Assembly (NCBI GenBank): GCA_963716085.1
Contig: OY970288.1
Location: 248,001 to 312,000, forward strand
DNA from: Persicitalea sp963716085
GTDB taxonomy: Bacteria; Bacteroidota; Bacteroidia; Cytophagales; Spirosomataceae
Reading direction: 5' to 3'
Length of the DNA: 64,000 nt
Positions 1 to 8,304 of the stretch are shown here, one piece after another (position 1 is the first letter of the stretch; each line of letters starts with the position of its first letter). The notes under the pieces are model-generated. The model worked only from the letters and a program-made list of their open reading frames with translations, was not told the DNA's origin and searched no databases. A program made the position numbers and the translations under genes.

Positions 1-1
1 G

Positions 2-637
2 GAGCAGGAAAGCCCAGAACTAGCCGAGGCCAACGCGGGAAAAACCAGCATTTTCAAGTTCCCGCACCTGATTCTAGGCGCAGTAGCCATTTTCCTGCAC
101 GTCGGTACGCAGGTCATTGCCATCGACACCATCATTGCTTACGCGGGTTCGATGGGTATTGGGCTGCTGGAAGCAAAGGTTTTTCCGTCCTACACGCTTT
201 TCCTGACCATTTGTGGTTATATTTTGGGTATCATACTCATTCCAAAATTCATCCGACAAGTCAATGCCCTGCGCATTTGTACGCTGCTAGGCATGGCCTT
301 CACGTTCCTGATTATTTTCGCCAGCGGACAAGTAAACTTCCTGGGTCACGATGCCGATATTTCGATTTGGTTTATCGTGTTGTTAGGCCTGGCCAACTCG
401 CTGGTGTGGGCGGGCATCTGGCCGCTGGCGCTGGATGAACTGGGGCGGTTCACGAAGCTGGGCGCTTCGATCCTGATTATGGGGCTATGTGGCAACGCTC
501 TGATGCCCCTGCTGTACGGCTACTTAGCCGATCTTTACAGCCTTCGGGCGGCGTATTGGGTGCTTATTCCCTGCTACGCGTATTTGGTGTATTATGCTTT
601 CTACGGGCACTTGGTACGGCGGTGGAGTTTGGGCTAG
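2..637 (+). CDS. MFS sugar transporter, FucP-like, C-terminal part
   Basis: The reading frame is open from the first complete codon of the window, so only the C-terminal 211 residues are present. They contain about six hydrophobic membrane segments separated by short loops. The stretch with LVWAGIWPLALDELGRFTK followed by a glycine-rich helix resembles the last third of FucP/glucose-galactose permeases of the major facilitator superfamily, which import sugars with protons across the inner membrane. The substrate cannot be read from this fragment. The gene converges on moaA with a 7-base gap. Family assignment is by recognition of sequence character; another sugar MFS subfamily is possible. 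Confidence 0.75.
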   Translation, partial: EQESPELAEANAGKTSIFKFPHLILGAVAIFLHVGTQVIAIDTIIAYAGSMGIGLLEAKVFPSYTLFLTICGYILGIILIPKFIRQVNALRICTLLGMAFTFLIIFASGQVNFLGHDADISIWFIVLLGLANSLVWAGIWPLALDELGRFTKLGASILIMGLCGNALMPLLYGYLADLYSLRAAYWVLIPCYAYLVYYAFYGHLVRRWSLG

Positions 638-644
638 GTTCGCC

Positions 645-1631
645 TCATCCACCAATCGCAATCATCGAACGATTCGTTTCGTATTCCGCCTTCGCGCCTT
701 TTTCGGCAAAGTCGCTGTGTCCGCCGTGGGCGAAATGCTTAGCCTGAAAGTGGTCGAGAATCAAGGGTCGCACGTCCTCACCTTGGCGCAAGGCTTTAAG
801 CAAATCGACCTCGCCCGTATCGAAAAGACAGTTTTTTAGCTTTCCATCGGCGGTAAGGCGGATGCGGTTGCAGCCCGCGCAGAAGTGATTGGTGATGGTG
901 CTGATGATGCCGAAAGTACCCGCTCCGTCCTGAATTCGAAAGCACCGAGCCGTATCGTGGGCCTCGCCGGGCAGCGCGTCGAAGTCAAACCGCCCGCCGA
1001 TGGTATCCAGCAAAGTCTGGTAAGAAACCATGCGTGAGAAGTCCCACTGATTTCCGTTAAAAGGCATAAATTCGATAAAGCGTACATGCAAATTAGGTTG
1101 ATCGCGGGTCAATTCCACAAAATCGTTGACCTCCTCCACATTCAGATCGCGCATCACGACCATGTTAAGCTTCACGCTAAAATCTTCGGCCAGCAGCAAG
1201 TGAATGTTATCGAGCGTTTTCTTGAAATGACCGCGCTTGGTAATCGTCTGAAAGCGCTCTTCCTGCAAAGTGTCCAGGCTGATATTCAGCGAGCGAACGC
1301 CCGCTGCCTTGAATGTACCGAGGTACTTATCCACAAAAACGGCATTGGACGTCAACGTTAGCTCGACGGGTAGCCGCCCCAAAGAAATGATGATGTCGCC
1401 CACGTCCTTACGGATCAGCGGTTCGCCGCCCGTAAGCCGGATTTTCTGCACACCCATCTCCACAAAAATCCCCGCGAGTGTCCGAATCTCGTCCGCCGAC
1501 ATCAGCCACTTATTGGGCATAAACTGCATATCCTCGTGCGGCATACAGTAATTACAGCGAAGATTACACTTGTCCGTCAGCGAAATGCGCAGATACGTGT
1601 GGGTGCGGCCGTGGGTATCGGTTATGGGCAT
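645..1631 (-). CDS. moaA: GTP 3',8-cyclase MoaA
   Basis: Radical-SAM enzyme for the first step of molybdenum cofactor synthesis: it converts GTP to 3',8-cyclo-7,8-dihydro-GTP. The N-terminal cluster motif CNLRCNYC places Cys at residues 22, 26 and 29. A second cysteine set, CAGC plus a Cys about 14 residues further on, lies near residue 255 and would hold the substrate-binding second [4Fe-4S] cluster. The protein ends in GG, as MoaA proteins do. The length of 328 residues is normal. It is the last gene of the minus-strand moa cluster, and its start codon directly touches the inverted-repeat element that separates it from moaCB. Confidence 0.96.
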   Translation of the reverse strand: MPITDTHGRTHTYLRISLTDKCNLRCNYCMPHEDMQFMPNKWLMSADEIRTLAGIFVEMGVQKIRLTGGEPLIRKDVGDIIISLGRLPVELTLTSNAVFVDKYLGTFKAAGVRSLNISLDTLQEERFQTITKRGHFKKTLDNIHLLLAEDFSVKLNMVVMRDLNVEEVNDFVELTRDQPNLHVRFIEFMPFNGNQWDFSRMVSYQTLLDTIGGRFDFDALPGEAHDTARCFRIQDGAGTFGIISTITNHFCAGCNRIRLTADGKLKNCLFDTGEVDLLKALRQGEDVRPLILDHFQAKHFAHGGHSDFAEKGAKAEYETNRSMIAIGG

Positions 1632-1720
1632 ATTGTGTAATTGTTGAATCGTGTAATCGTTGAATTGTATTCTCTGACAATCAATTACACGATTACACAG
1701 TTCAACAAATCAACAACCTT
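1632..1720. repeat. Word-iterated inverted repeat filling the moaCB-moaA gap
   Basis: The whole 89-base gap is one imperfect palindrome. On the plus strand the left arm (1632-1668) alternates GTGTAAT and GTTGAAT, and the right arm (1677-1716) carries their complements ATTACAC and TTCAAC. The loop reads AGAGAATAC on the transcribed-sense (minus) strand. The element runs from the moaCB stop codon to the moaA start codon, so it would form a long hairpin in the mRNA directly before the start. Function unknown; control of translation or differential expression is inference. Confidence 0.8.
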
Positions 1721-2626
1721 TCAGTGCTTTTCGCCTTCCATAACGCCAAACACGTGCAGAACGTGCGGGAAGAGGGCGTTCATGGTGTCGGTGACGCCGC
1801 CCGTGCTGCCGGGCATGGTGATGACGAGCGTGTTTTCGATCAGGCCAGTGACCGACCTCGAAAGCATCGAGGTCGGGATGCGCTCTTGGCCGTACTGACG
1901 CGCTACTTCGGCGATGCCGGGGATGGGGCGGTCGATGAGTTCGGCGACGGCTTCGGGCGTGACGTCGCGGGGCGAGAGTCCGGTGCCACCCGTGAGCAGA
2001 ACCAGTTGGTAATCCAGCGCGACCAGACTTTTTATCTTTTCCTGAATCAAGTTTCTCTCGTCGGGAACGATGCCGTAGTCACTAACCTCAATGGCGAAAG
2101 GTTTTAGTTTTTCAATGATCTTTTTGCCCGATTTATCTTCCCCTAAACCCTTGGCGATGCTGTCGGAACAGACAATCACGGCGGTTTTCAGGTCGGCCCT
2201 ATTGGCCTTATGATCGCTCTTACCACCTTTTTTCTCCAATAATTTGATGTGGTGAATCTCCACGCCCTTGTCGATGGGCTTGAGCATATCGTACATCGTT
2301 AGTGCCACGACCGACGCGCCGTGCATGGCTTCCACTTCGACGCCCGTTTTGTAGATCGTCTTGACCGTCATTTCGATGATGATCGACAAATCCTCGATAC
2401 GATACGCGATGCCCGTGTACTCGATGGGCAGCGGGTGGCAGTCGGGCAGCAGGTCGGGCGTTTTCTTGACGGCCAGCAGTCCGGCGGCCTTGGCCATCTC
2501 GAAGACATCGCCCTTGGGGACGGCGCGCTCATGGATAGCCATGATGGTCTCGGACTTGCTCACTTTCACGGTCGCTTGAGCGGTGGCGATGCGCAGGGTA
2601 TTGGTTTTGTGGGTAATGTCAACCAT
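1721..2626 (-). CDS. moaCB: Bifunctional MoaC-MoaB molybdenum cofactor protein
   Basis: Fusion of two cofactor enzymes. Residues 1-139 match MoaC, cyclic pyranopterin monophosphate synthase, including CHPLP at 63-67 and the MHGASVVALTMYDM block. Residues from about 144 match MoaB/MogA, with LTGGTGLSPRDVTPEA as the molybdopterin-binding signature; this domain adenylylates molybdopterin. The 301-residue length equals the sum of the two single proteins. It lies between moaE and moaA, and acts with MoaA in the first step. A divergent Uma2-like gene starts only 32 bases from its start, so its promoter must overlap that region or lie inside the Uma2 gene. Confidence 0.93.
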   Translation of the reverse strand: MVDITHKTNTLRIATAQATVKVSKSETIMAIHERAVPKGDVFEMAKAAGLLAVKKTPDLLPDCHPLPIEYTGIAYRIEDLSIIIEMTVKTIYKTGVEVEAMHGASVVALTMYDMLKPIDKGVEIHHIKLLEKKGGKSDHKANRADLKTAVIVCSDSIAKGLGEDKSGKKIIEKLKPFAIEVSDYGIVPDERNLIQEKIKSLVALDYQLVLLTGGTGLSPRDVTPEAVAELIDRPIPGIAEVARQYGQERIPTSMLSRSVTGLIENTLVITMPGSTGGVTDTMNALFPHVLHVFGVMEGEKH

Positions 2627-2658
2627 ATTGTTACTATATTTGATAAAAATGAAGCACC

Positions 2659-3292
2659 ATGACCACCACCGCGACCGAAGAACTCAAAGAAACGATCATC
2701 GAGCAGCTAAAAACGCAAAAAATTGTCCGCATTCCCGCTTCGGAAGCAGATTTTTTTGCGCTCTCTGACGAATTACCCTTTAAAATTGAATATCACGAAA
2801 GCGAGATTGTGACAATGGGACTTACTACGCCTTGGCACGAAGTACTCGTGGCCAACCTGATCGTGCTGCTAAATGCTGCCTTTTCTTCTAGAAAACTCAG
2901 TTTTCGTTTTAGGCAGCAACGCGGGCGTTCAGATTCCAAAATTCGAAGGCGGCTACTATTTACCGGACATCACAGTGGTCAAAGGGGCATTTGAATTAAA
3001 GGAAGGCTCCAATTGCATCATCACGAACCCGCATATCGTAGTAGAAGTTTTGTCCAAATCCACCGCTAACCACGACCGGGGCGACAAAATTCCCGAGTAC
3101 AAACGAGTGGAAAGTTTGCAGCAAATCATTCTCGTCAGTCAGGACAAGATGGAGGTCGAGAGCTATACCCGAACCGACAAGCCCAACACCTGGCTCAATC
3201 AGACTTTTACTAGCGCGGAGGAATCCTTGACGGTTCACCAAAACTCAATTCTGCTGAAAGACATCTACCGCAGGATTGAGTTTGCTAAGTAG
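2659..3292 (+). pseudogene. Uma2-family (DUF820) endonuclease-like gene, frameshifted
   Basis: Two overlapping frames together make one Uma2-type protein. The first (2659 to about 2885) carries the N-terminal part with TPWHEVLVANLIVLLNAAF. The second (from about 2885 to 3292) carries FVLGSNAGVQIPKFEGGYYLPDI and PHIVVEVLSKSTANHDRGDK, the usual core of this PD-(D/E)XK-like family, with the acidic residues of the predicted active site. The switch from frame 1 to frame 2 falls in the TTTTCTTC tract near 2881-2888, consistent with a one-base insertion or a sequencing error. Uma2 proteins are numerous and their role is poorly known. It lies opposite to the moa genes on both sides. A possible -7 box TATATTTG lies at 2635-2642. 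Confidence 0.7.
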
Positions 3293-3325
3293 TTTTCGTA
3301 AAAAGGCATCGCCGCAAGGACAGCC

Positions 3326-3757
3326 TCACTGATTTTCCTTCCAGACAAACTCTCCTTTCTCGCCAATCAACTCTTTGGCAAAAATCGGCACATTGGCCTT
3401 AATTTCTTCTACCAAAAACTCAATAGCCTCAAAAGTCGCGCGGCGATGCGGGGAGGAGACGAAAACGAACAGGCTGATTTCGCCCGTGGGAACCACGCCC
3501 AGGCTGTGGTAGATGTGCATACAAGTCAACTCAAACTTCTCGAAAGCTGCTTCCCTTATTTTATGGAAAACACTTTCGGCCATTTCGGGATAAGCTGAAT
3601 AGTCGATGCCCGTCACTACGCCGCCTTCCTTTTCGTCGGCGCGAATTTGGCCCAGAAAAATATTATGCGCCCCAATGCTGGTTTTGGATTGATGCTTGGC
3701 GATGGAATCCGCGACGAATTGCGGAGAGATTGGGCCTTGGATGAATACTTTTTTCAA
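3326..3757 (-). CDS. moaE: Molybdopterin synthase catalytic subunit MoaE
   Basis: Large subunit of molybdopterin synthase, which inserts two sulfurs from MoaD thiocarboxylate into cyclic pyranopterin monophosphate. Recognisable are SPHRRATFEAIEFLVEEIK, with the conserved HRR, and the C-terminal KELIGEKGEFVWKE, with the conserved lysines. Length 143 residues is typical. The start is TTG: no in-frame ATG fits before the conserved MKKVFIQGPI. This TTG lies in the end of the inverted-repeat element that separates moaE from moaD. It converges on the Uma2-like gene with a 33-base gap. Confidence 0.92.
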   Translation of the reverse strand: MKKVFIQGPISPQFVADSIAKHQSKTSIGAHNIFLGQIRADEKEGGVVTGIDYSAYPEMAESVFHKIREAAFEKFELTCMHIYHSLGVVPTGEISLFVFVSSPHRRATFEAIEFLVEEIKANVPIFAKELIGEKGEFVWKENQ

Positions 3758-3841
3758 AATTAATGTCGGAATGTCGGAATTAGTGAATGTCGGAATATTG
3801 CTTTCGCCTTATTCCGACATTCACCAATTCCAAATTAAAAA
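3758..3841. repeat. Word-iterated inverted repeat with GCGAAAGCAATATTC core, moaD-moaE gap
   Basis: The 84-base gap is an imperfect palindrome made of GTCGGAAT and GTGAAT words on the left and ATTCCGAC and ATTCAC on the right. The loop at 3793-3807 reads GCGAAAGCAATATTC on the minus strand, the transcribed sense of the moa genes. The same 15-mer, with one substitution each, occurs in the rpoA and rplQ leaders in the same sense. The moaE start codon (TTG) falls just inside the right-hand end of the element. Confidence 0.82.
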
Positions 3842-4081
3842 CTACCCACCCGCGAAAGGCGGCAACAGCGCGATTTCAGCCAGTGGCGGAATGGGAAAGG
3901 CCTCGTCGGCGATTTGCTGGTTAACGGCGATCTGGAATTTGCGGTCGCGCAGCATCGGGTATTTTTTTAAAATATCGTTCTTCAAATCACCGACGGTAAG
4001 CGCGTCCAACGAGTGCCAGGTTTCGAGCGGCTGCCCGACGGTCTCGGCGATCATGCCAAAATACAGGATTGATAGTGTCAT
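3842..4081 (-). CDS. moaD: Molybdopterin synthase sulfur carrier subunit MoaD
   Basis: Small ubiquitin-like protein of 79 residues that carries the sulfur used by MoaE. It ends in PFAGG, with the C-terminal Gly-Gly that is adenylated and converted to a thiocarboxylate. The beta-grasp pattern MTLSILYFGMIAETVG at the N-terminus is typical. It starts 6 bases after the moeA stop and is surely co-transcribed with it. No MoeB-type activating enzyme gene is present in this window, so that step must be encoded elsewhere. Confidence 0.93.
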   Translation of the reverse strand: MTLSILYFGMIAETVGQPLETWHSLDALTVGDLKNDILKKYPMLRDRKFQIAVNQQIADEAFPIPPLAEIALLPPFAGG

Positions 4082-4087
4082 AATTTT

Positions 4088-5290
4088 TCAACAAAAGAAA
4101 GGCAACAAATGTGTCTCCACCAAATCACCCGGCTGCACAGAGTTCTGGGACGAAGGTAGATAAATAAGCGCATTGGCTACCGCAAACGACCGTAACGCAA
4201 ACGACTCCTGGCCGTCGAGCGGCGTTACGGACTCGGTCGTGGCGGTGGCTTTCAGAAATTCGTCGCGCTCGCCCTGAAACGAAAAAGCGTGAGTAATTGG
4301 TAGCTTTATTTTAGGCAGAAAGCAATCGGTGCGGCCCGATATGAGCCGTAGGGCGGGCAACACGTATTCGTAATACCCCACCAGAGCCGAGGCCGGATTG
4401 CCGGGTAACCCAAAGACCGTCGCGTCTTCATTCTTTCCAAAGAAAAGCGGTTTGCCGGGCCGCTGGCGCACCTTATAGAAAATCGTTTCCACGCCAATCT
4501 TTTCCAGAGCGGTACCCACGTAGTCGTAGTCGCCCACCGATACGCCGCCCGTGCTTAGTACCAGGTCATTCTGCTGGGTCAAGTCCCGGAGGGCAGCAAT
4601 GGTCGCAGTTTCATTGTCGTCGACGTATCGGATGTCTATTTCCGTAACCCCCTCGGCCCGTAGCACCGCCGCCAGCATGGCCGAGTTGGATTCGTAGATT
4701 TGGCCGAAGCGCAACGCACTTCCCTCATTTGGCTGCACTAGCTCATCGCCCGTCGTCAGAATGCCCACCCGTGGCCTGCGGTAGACATTTACTTTACAAA
4801 CATTCATCCCGCCCAGAAAACCCATTGAGCCGGGCGTGAGGTAGGTGCCTTTTGGCAGTGCCAAATCACCCTTCTGGATTTGCTGACCTGCTTGACGCAC
4901 GCTTTGGCCTTCGCTAACGGGATACTGCTGGATAATCGCTTCATTGCCCTTGCGCTCCACTTTTTCCTTCATCACTACCGCCGTAGCTCCATCGGGAACG
5001 GGAGCGCCCGTCAAGATGTGTATCGCCGTGCCGCGTTTCAGCGTCTGCAAGCTGGCATTGCCCGCTCGCGACTCGGCAACCACGGGCAGCGAGGTACCTG
5101 CCTCACTAACATCCTCATGGTGCAAAGCGTAGCCATCCATCGACGACTGTCGAAAGGGCGGCAAGGCAAGGGGTGAAGTGATGTCCTTCGCCAAGACCTG
5201 CCCCACTGCCTCCGAAAGCTTCTTCTGCTCGGGTTGAAGCACCAAAACGTTGGATTGAATAAGGGCCTTGGCTTCCTGAACGCTGATCAT
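4088..5290 (-). CDS. moeA: Molybdopterin molybdenumtransferase MoeA
   Basis: Inserts molybdenum into adenylylated molybdopterin, the last common step of the pathway. The 400-residue protein shows the family blocks SSMDGYAL near residue 50, GILTTGDELV, STGGVSVGDYDYV, RPGKPLFFG and FGLPGNPASALVGYYEYV in the expected order, followed by the C-terminal beta domain. It is the first gene of the minus-strand cluster moeA-moaD-moaE. A terminator for the preceding DUF4097 gene lies just upstream, so the cluster probably has its own promoter in 5291-5344, although I see no good -7 box there. Confidence 0.94.
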   Translation of the reverse strand: MISVQEAKALIQSNVLVLQPEQKKLSEAVGQVLAKDITSPLALPPFRQSSMDGYALHHEDVSEAGTSLPVVAESRAGNASLQTLKRGTAIHILTGAPVPDGATAVVMKEKVERKGNEAIIQQYPVSEGQSVRQAGQQIQKGDLALPKGTYLTPGSMGFLGGMNVCKVNVYRRPRVGILTTGDELVQPNEGSALRFGQIYESNSAMLAAVLRAEGVTEIDIRYVDDNETATIAALRDLTQQNDLVLSTGGVSVGDYDYVGTALEKIGVETIFYKVRQRPGKPLFFGKNEDATVFGLPGNPASALVGYYEYVLPALRLISGRTDCFLPKIKLPITHAFSFQGERDEFLKATATTESVTPLDGQESFALRSFAVANALIYLPSSQNSVQPGDLVETHLLPFFC

Positions 5291-5344
5291 TTTTTGGATA
5301 ATGTGGTTTTGGTTTTCAAGAAATAAAATTTCTGTCTAAAAACG

Positions 5345-5371
5345 AAAAAAGCGCCCTGCTAAGGACGCTTT
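5345..5371 (-). terminator. Rho-independent terminator after the DUF4097 gene
   Basis: Read on the minus strand: AAAGCGTCC, six-base loop, GGGCGCTTT followed by a run of T. It lies between the DUF4097 gene and moeA, both on the minus strand, and separates their transcription. Confidence 0.75.
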
Positions 5372-5412
5372 CCCGGGGACAATCGCCCCTTTCATCGCTA
5401 ATAGATACTTTT

Positions 5413-5512
5413 GGAAGCTGTAGGCTATAGGCAATATGCTTTAGGCTCTGTTTCTCTTTTAGGTCTCATAGAGCCAGCAGCCTATTGCCTACAGCTTATA
5501 GCCTAAAGCTTT
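5413..5512. repeat. Word-iterated inverted repeat downstream of the DUF4097 gene
   Basis: Imperfect palindrome with arms 5413-5452 and 5464-5512 built from AGCTGTAGGCTATAGGC-like words and their complements (GCCTATTGCCTACAGC). The loop contains AGAGAA on the minus strand (5452-5457), the sense of the flanking genes. The element begins at the base after the DUF4097 stop codon. It shares AGCTGTAGGCTATA and the TTTAGGCT word with the element split by the insertion sequence at 52.1-53.4 kb. Confidence 0.8.
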
Positions 5513-6553
5513 TCATTGATTCACATATACACTCCCGCTACTGGCCGTCAGTTTAATGGGAATTCCTCCGCCGTTCAGGCTGCCTTGTACACGGTCCTTG
5601 TCCATGCGCCCGTCGAAGTTCTTCAGGTCGATGGACACGCGGTTGCCGCGCAGATCCAGGTCGAGCCCTTTGTTGAGCGGCATATTTACCCGCACGCTAC
5701 CCGCCGAGGTGGAAAGCGACACGTAGTCGCCCAGGCGGTCGAAGTCGGCCTCGATGCTGCCCGCGCTGGTGGCGGCCTTTACGCTGGCGGCCAGATTTTT
5801 CATACGGATGGAGCCGCCCGAAGTGCGGGTTTCGAAGTCGCCCTGGATGCCGTCGGCCCGCACGCCGCCGCCGCTGGTGGTAGCGGTAATTTTGCCGTTG
5901 AGGTCGGCCAGCGCAATACTGCCTCCGCTGGTAATCAGGCGAATGTTGCCCACCATGCGCTCGGCCTTGATGCTGCCACCGCTGGTGACGAGATCCACGT
6001 TATCGGAGCATCGGGTAGCCTCGATGCTGCCGCCCGAAGTGCGTCCTTTAATGTTGCCTTTCAAGTCGTCCACGTCGATACTGCCGCCGCTGGTGGTAAA
6101 TTTCTGCTCGCCATTCAATGAGGCCAGGCGAATACTGCCGCCGCTGGTGCGGAGGTCGGTGTTAAAGTCACGGGGCGCAAACACCTTAAAGGAAATAGAC
6201 AGTCCCTTTTTCCAGTTCATGCCATTGCGATTTTTCGGCTCAGCGATGGCTACCACGTTATTGCCCTCACGGCGGATCGTAATGTCGTATTCTTTCAGGC
6301 GGTCTTCGATCTCGTCGTCGTCCAGGTCGCCGCCTTTCCAGTCGTTGCCCCGCACGTACATTTCTACGGTTACGCCGCTTTTACTATCGCCTTCCACCGA
6401 AATAAAACCGCCGGAGGTCTGGACTTTTACGGCCTCGAGGTAGTTCTCAGTGAAATCTTTGGTGAAGTAGGGCTTTTCGTTGTTGCGCTGCGCGAAGGTG
6501 GTAGTGGCTACGAGCAGGGCGATGATAGCTAAATAAAGTCGATTAAATTTCAT
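5513..6553 (-). CDS. DUF4097-type secreted repeat protein
   Basis: A 346-residue protein with a signal peptide (MKFNRLYLAIIALLVATTTFAQ). The body holds about eight repeats of roughly 18-22 residues, each with TSGGSI or a close variant (TSGGGV, TSAGSI), separated by short loops such as ADLNGKITA and DDLKGNIKG. This pattern is usual for DUF4097 domains and predicts a right-handed beta-helix outside the inner membrane. Biochemical role is unknown; names such as putative adhesin are guesses. The start was moved to the Met that opens the signal peptide, 33 codons inside the longest frame. Confidence 0.85.
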   Translation of the reverse strand: MKFNRLYLAIIALLVATTTFAQRNNEKPYFTKDFTENYLEAVKVQTSGGFISVEGDSKSGVTVEMYVRGNDWKGGDLDDDEIEDRLKEYDITIRREGNNVVAIAEPKNRNGMNWKKGLSISFKVFAPRDFNTDLRTSGGSIRLASLNGEQKFTTSGGSIDVDDLKGNIKGRTSGGSIEATRCSDNVDLVTSGGSIKAERMVGNIRLITSGGSIALADLNGKITATTSGGGVRADGIQGDFETRTSGGSIRMKNLAASVKAATSAGSIEADFDRLGDYVSLSTSAGSVRVNMPLNKGLDLDLRGNRVSIDLKNFDGRMDKDRVQGSLNGGGIPIKLTASSGSVYVNQ

Positions 6554-6934
6554 GATTCGCTTTGGGTTGGTTTTAAGAGTGATGCAGGAAGCGGGTGAAA
6601 CGTTGCATCGGAGTTTTTTATATTTTGAAATAATTGAATGACATAAGGGCACACAAGGGGTGTGCCAGCAAGTCGGTTTGCTGATTTTCAGTATTTTACA
6701 AGAAGAAGGTTTGAAGAAAGTGGTCGTTAGCGGACAGTAGGTGTTCGGAATCGGACACCTGCGTCACCTCACTCCCCCGGCCTCCTCTCCTTTTTGGAGA
6801 GAGGGAGTCACGTGTTATATCAGGGGAGTCATGTGTTACATTATTTGTTTTTTGCCGAAATGCGCTTTTGGGTGGGTTGGCAAATGGGAAGGTAAGAGCC
6901 GAAAGCCGATGGCCAGTCGTGCGACGGACAGCCG
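6554..6934. other. Gene-free gap between nhaD and the DUF4097 gene
   Basis: No credible gene in these 381 bases. They hold an inverted repeat AGGTGT/ACACCT at 6739-6760, a hairpin CCTCTCC-TTTTT-GGAGAGAGG at 6784-6805 of a type common between genes in this phylum, and a direct repeat GGAGTCAYGTGTTAYA at 6804-6819 and 6825-6840. The first 150 bases (6554-6700) should carry the DUF4097 promoter, but I see no clear -7 box. Confidence 0.6.
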
Positions 6935-8248
6935 CTAATTCAACAGATAATACACCACGATTCCCGAAAAATAACCCAGCAGTGCATAAACGGAGATGCG
7001 TTTGAAGTACCACACGAAGTCGATTTTGAGAATACCCATCGCGGCCACGCCCGCCGCCGAGCCGATGATGAGAATGCTGCCGCCCGTACCGGCGCAGTAG
7101 GCCAGCAGGTTCCAGAAGTCGCTGTCGGGCGGGAACTCCGAAACGGGGTACATGCCCATCGTGGCGGCGACCAGCGGGACGTTGTCCACTAGTGAGGAAA
7201 GGATACCGATGAGCGTGTCGATGATGTAGATATTGCCAAAGGTTTCGTCGAGCGTAGTGGCCAGTAACCTCAGGTGGCCCGAGGTATCCAGCGCTCCCAC
7301 GGCCAGCAGAATGCCCAGAAAAAACAAAATACTGGGCGTATCCACGCGGCGCAAAATATTAGCCACTGACAGGCCGCGCTTGATTTCCACTTCTTTGGAG
7401 CGGTGCAGCATTTCGGTAAACGCCCAGAGCGCCCCCACCGACAGCAGCACGCCCAAGTAGGGCGGGTAGTGCGTGATAGATTTGAAGACGGGTACGAAAA
7501 GTAATCCCGCCCCACCCAAAACGAACATGGCGTTTTGTTCAAAAGGCGTGGTGCCCACTTGCCCGTGGCCTAATGCCGAAGGTTGCTCGGGTGCTTGTAT
7601 TTTGCCTTTCAGGAAGAAAGAAGCGGCCAACAGCGGCACCAGCAGACTCACAAACGAAGGCAGAATGAGTTCGCGCATCACGCTGAACGTCGTGACCTGT
7701 CCGCCGATCCAAAGCATGATCGTGGTCACGTCGCCGATGGGCGAGAAGGCCCCGCCCGCGTTGGCGGCCACGATGACGAAGCCACCCAGTAGCCAGACAT
7801 TCTCCTGCTGCCGCACGATGCGGCGAATCAGGGCGCACATGATGATGGTCGTCGTCATGTTGTCGAGGCCCGCCGAGAGCACGAACGACACCCAGGATAT
7901 GATCCACAGCAGCTTGACGCGGTCGGTGGTGGCGATGCGATCCGTGATGGCGCGGAAGCCGTCGTGGGCGTCCACCAACTCGACGATGGTCATGGCCCCG
8001 AGCAGGAAGAAGAGGATGCCGGAGATTTCGCCCAAATGCTCGAAGAGCGATTCGTTCAGGAATTCGTGCGGGTCGTCGGGCATCGCAGCGTTCTGGAAGG
8101 CGGGCATGTACTCGAAGCCAGCCAGCAGGATGAGCCAACAAAAAACCCCCGTCAGCAGGGCTGAGGCGGCTTTGTCGATTTTTAGGGGATGTTCCAGCGC
8201 GATTAGGGCGTAGCCCATAACGAAAACGCCGACGAGGAGGAGGGCCAT
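6935..8248 (-). CDS. nhaD: NhaD-family sodium:proton antiporter
   Basis: Inner-membrane protein of 437 residues with about eleven to twelve hydrophobic segments. The blocks SAGLDNMTTTIIMCAL, NAGGAFSPIGDVTTIMLW and SSLVDNVPLVAATMGMY are characteristic of NhaD in the ion transporter superfamily, including the Asp residues in discontinuous helices. NhaD expels sodium in exchange for protons and supports growth at alkaline pH or in salt. It starts at an ATG with a following hydrophobic helix. A CBS-domain gene lies upstream on the same strand, 56 bases away. Confidence 0.9.
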   Translation of the reverse strand: MALLLVGVFVMGYALIALEHPLKIDKAASALLTGVFCWLILLAGFEYMPAFQNAAMPDDPHEFLNESLFEHLGEISGILFFLLGAMTIVELVDAHDGFRAITDRIATTDRVKLLWIISWVSFVLSAGLDNMTTTIIMCALIRRIVRQQENVWLLGGFVIVAANAGGAFSPIGDVTTIMLWIGGQVTTFSVMRELILPSFVSLLVPLLAASFFLKGKIQAPEQPSALGHGQVGTTPFEQNAMFVLGGAGLLFVPVFKSITHYPPYLGVLLSVGALWAFTEMLHRSKEVEIKRGLSVANILRRVDTPSILFFLGILLAVGALDTSGHLRLLATTLDETFGNIYIIDTLIGILSSLVDNVPLVAATMGMYPVSEFPPDSDFWNLLAYCAGTGGSILIIGSAAGVAAMGILKIDFVWYFKRISVYALLGYFSGIVVYYLLN

Positions 8249-8304
8249 TTATTCGATGAACGATGGAAAGTTAGTAAGGAGCTAACGGTCAGATGTACAA
8301 CTAT

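Noticed and set aside
2321..2662. Plus-strand frame opposite moaCB
   Set aside because: The MoaC motifs on the minus strand are clear; the plus frame is an antisense shadow rich in His, Asp and Arg.
5516..6443. Long plus-strand frames opposite the DUF4097 gene
   Set aside because: Repeated codons on the minus strand leave the complement free of stops. The signal peptide and TSGGSI repeats show the minus strand is coding.
6696..7013. Minus-strand frame of 105 residues between nhaD and the DUF4097 gene
   Set aside because: It overlaps the nhaD end, is composed of intergenic repeat words and has no recognisable domain.
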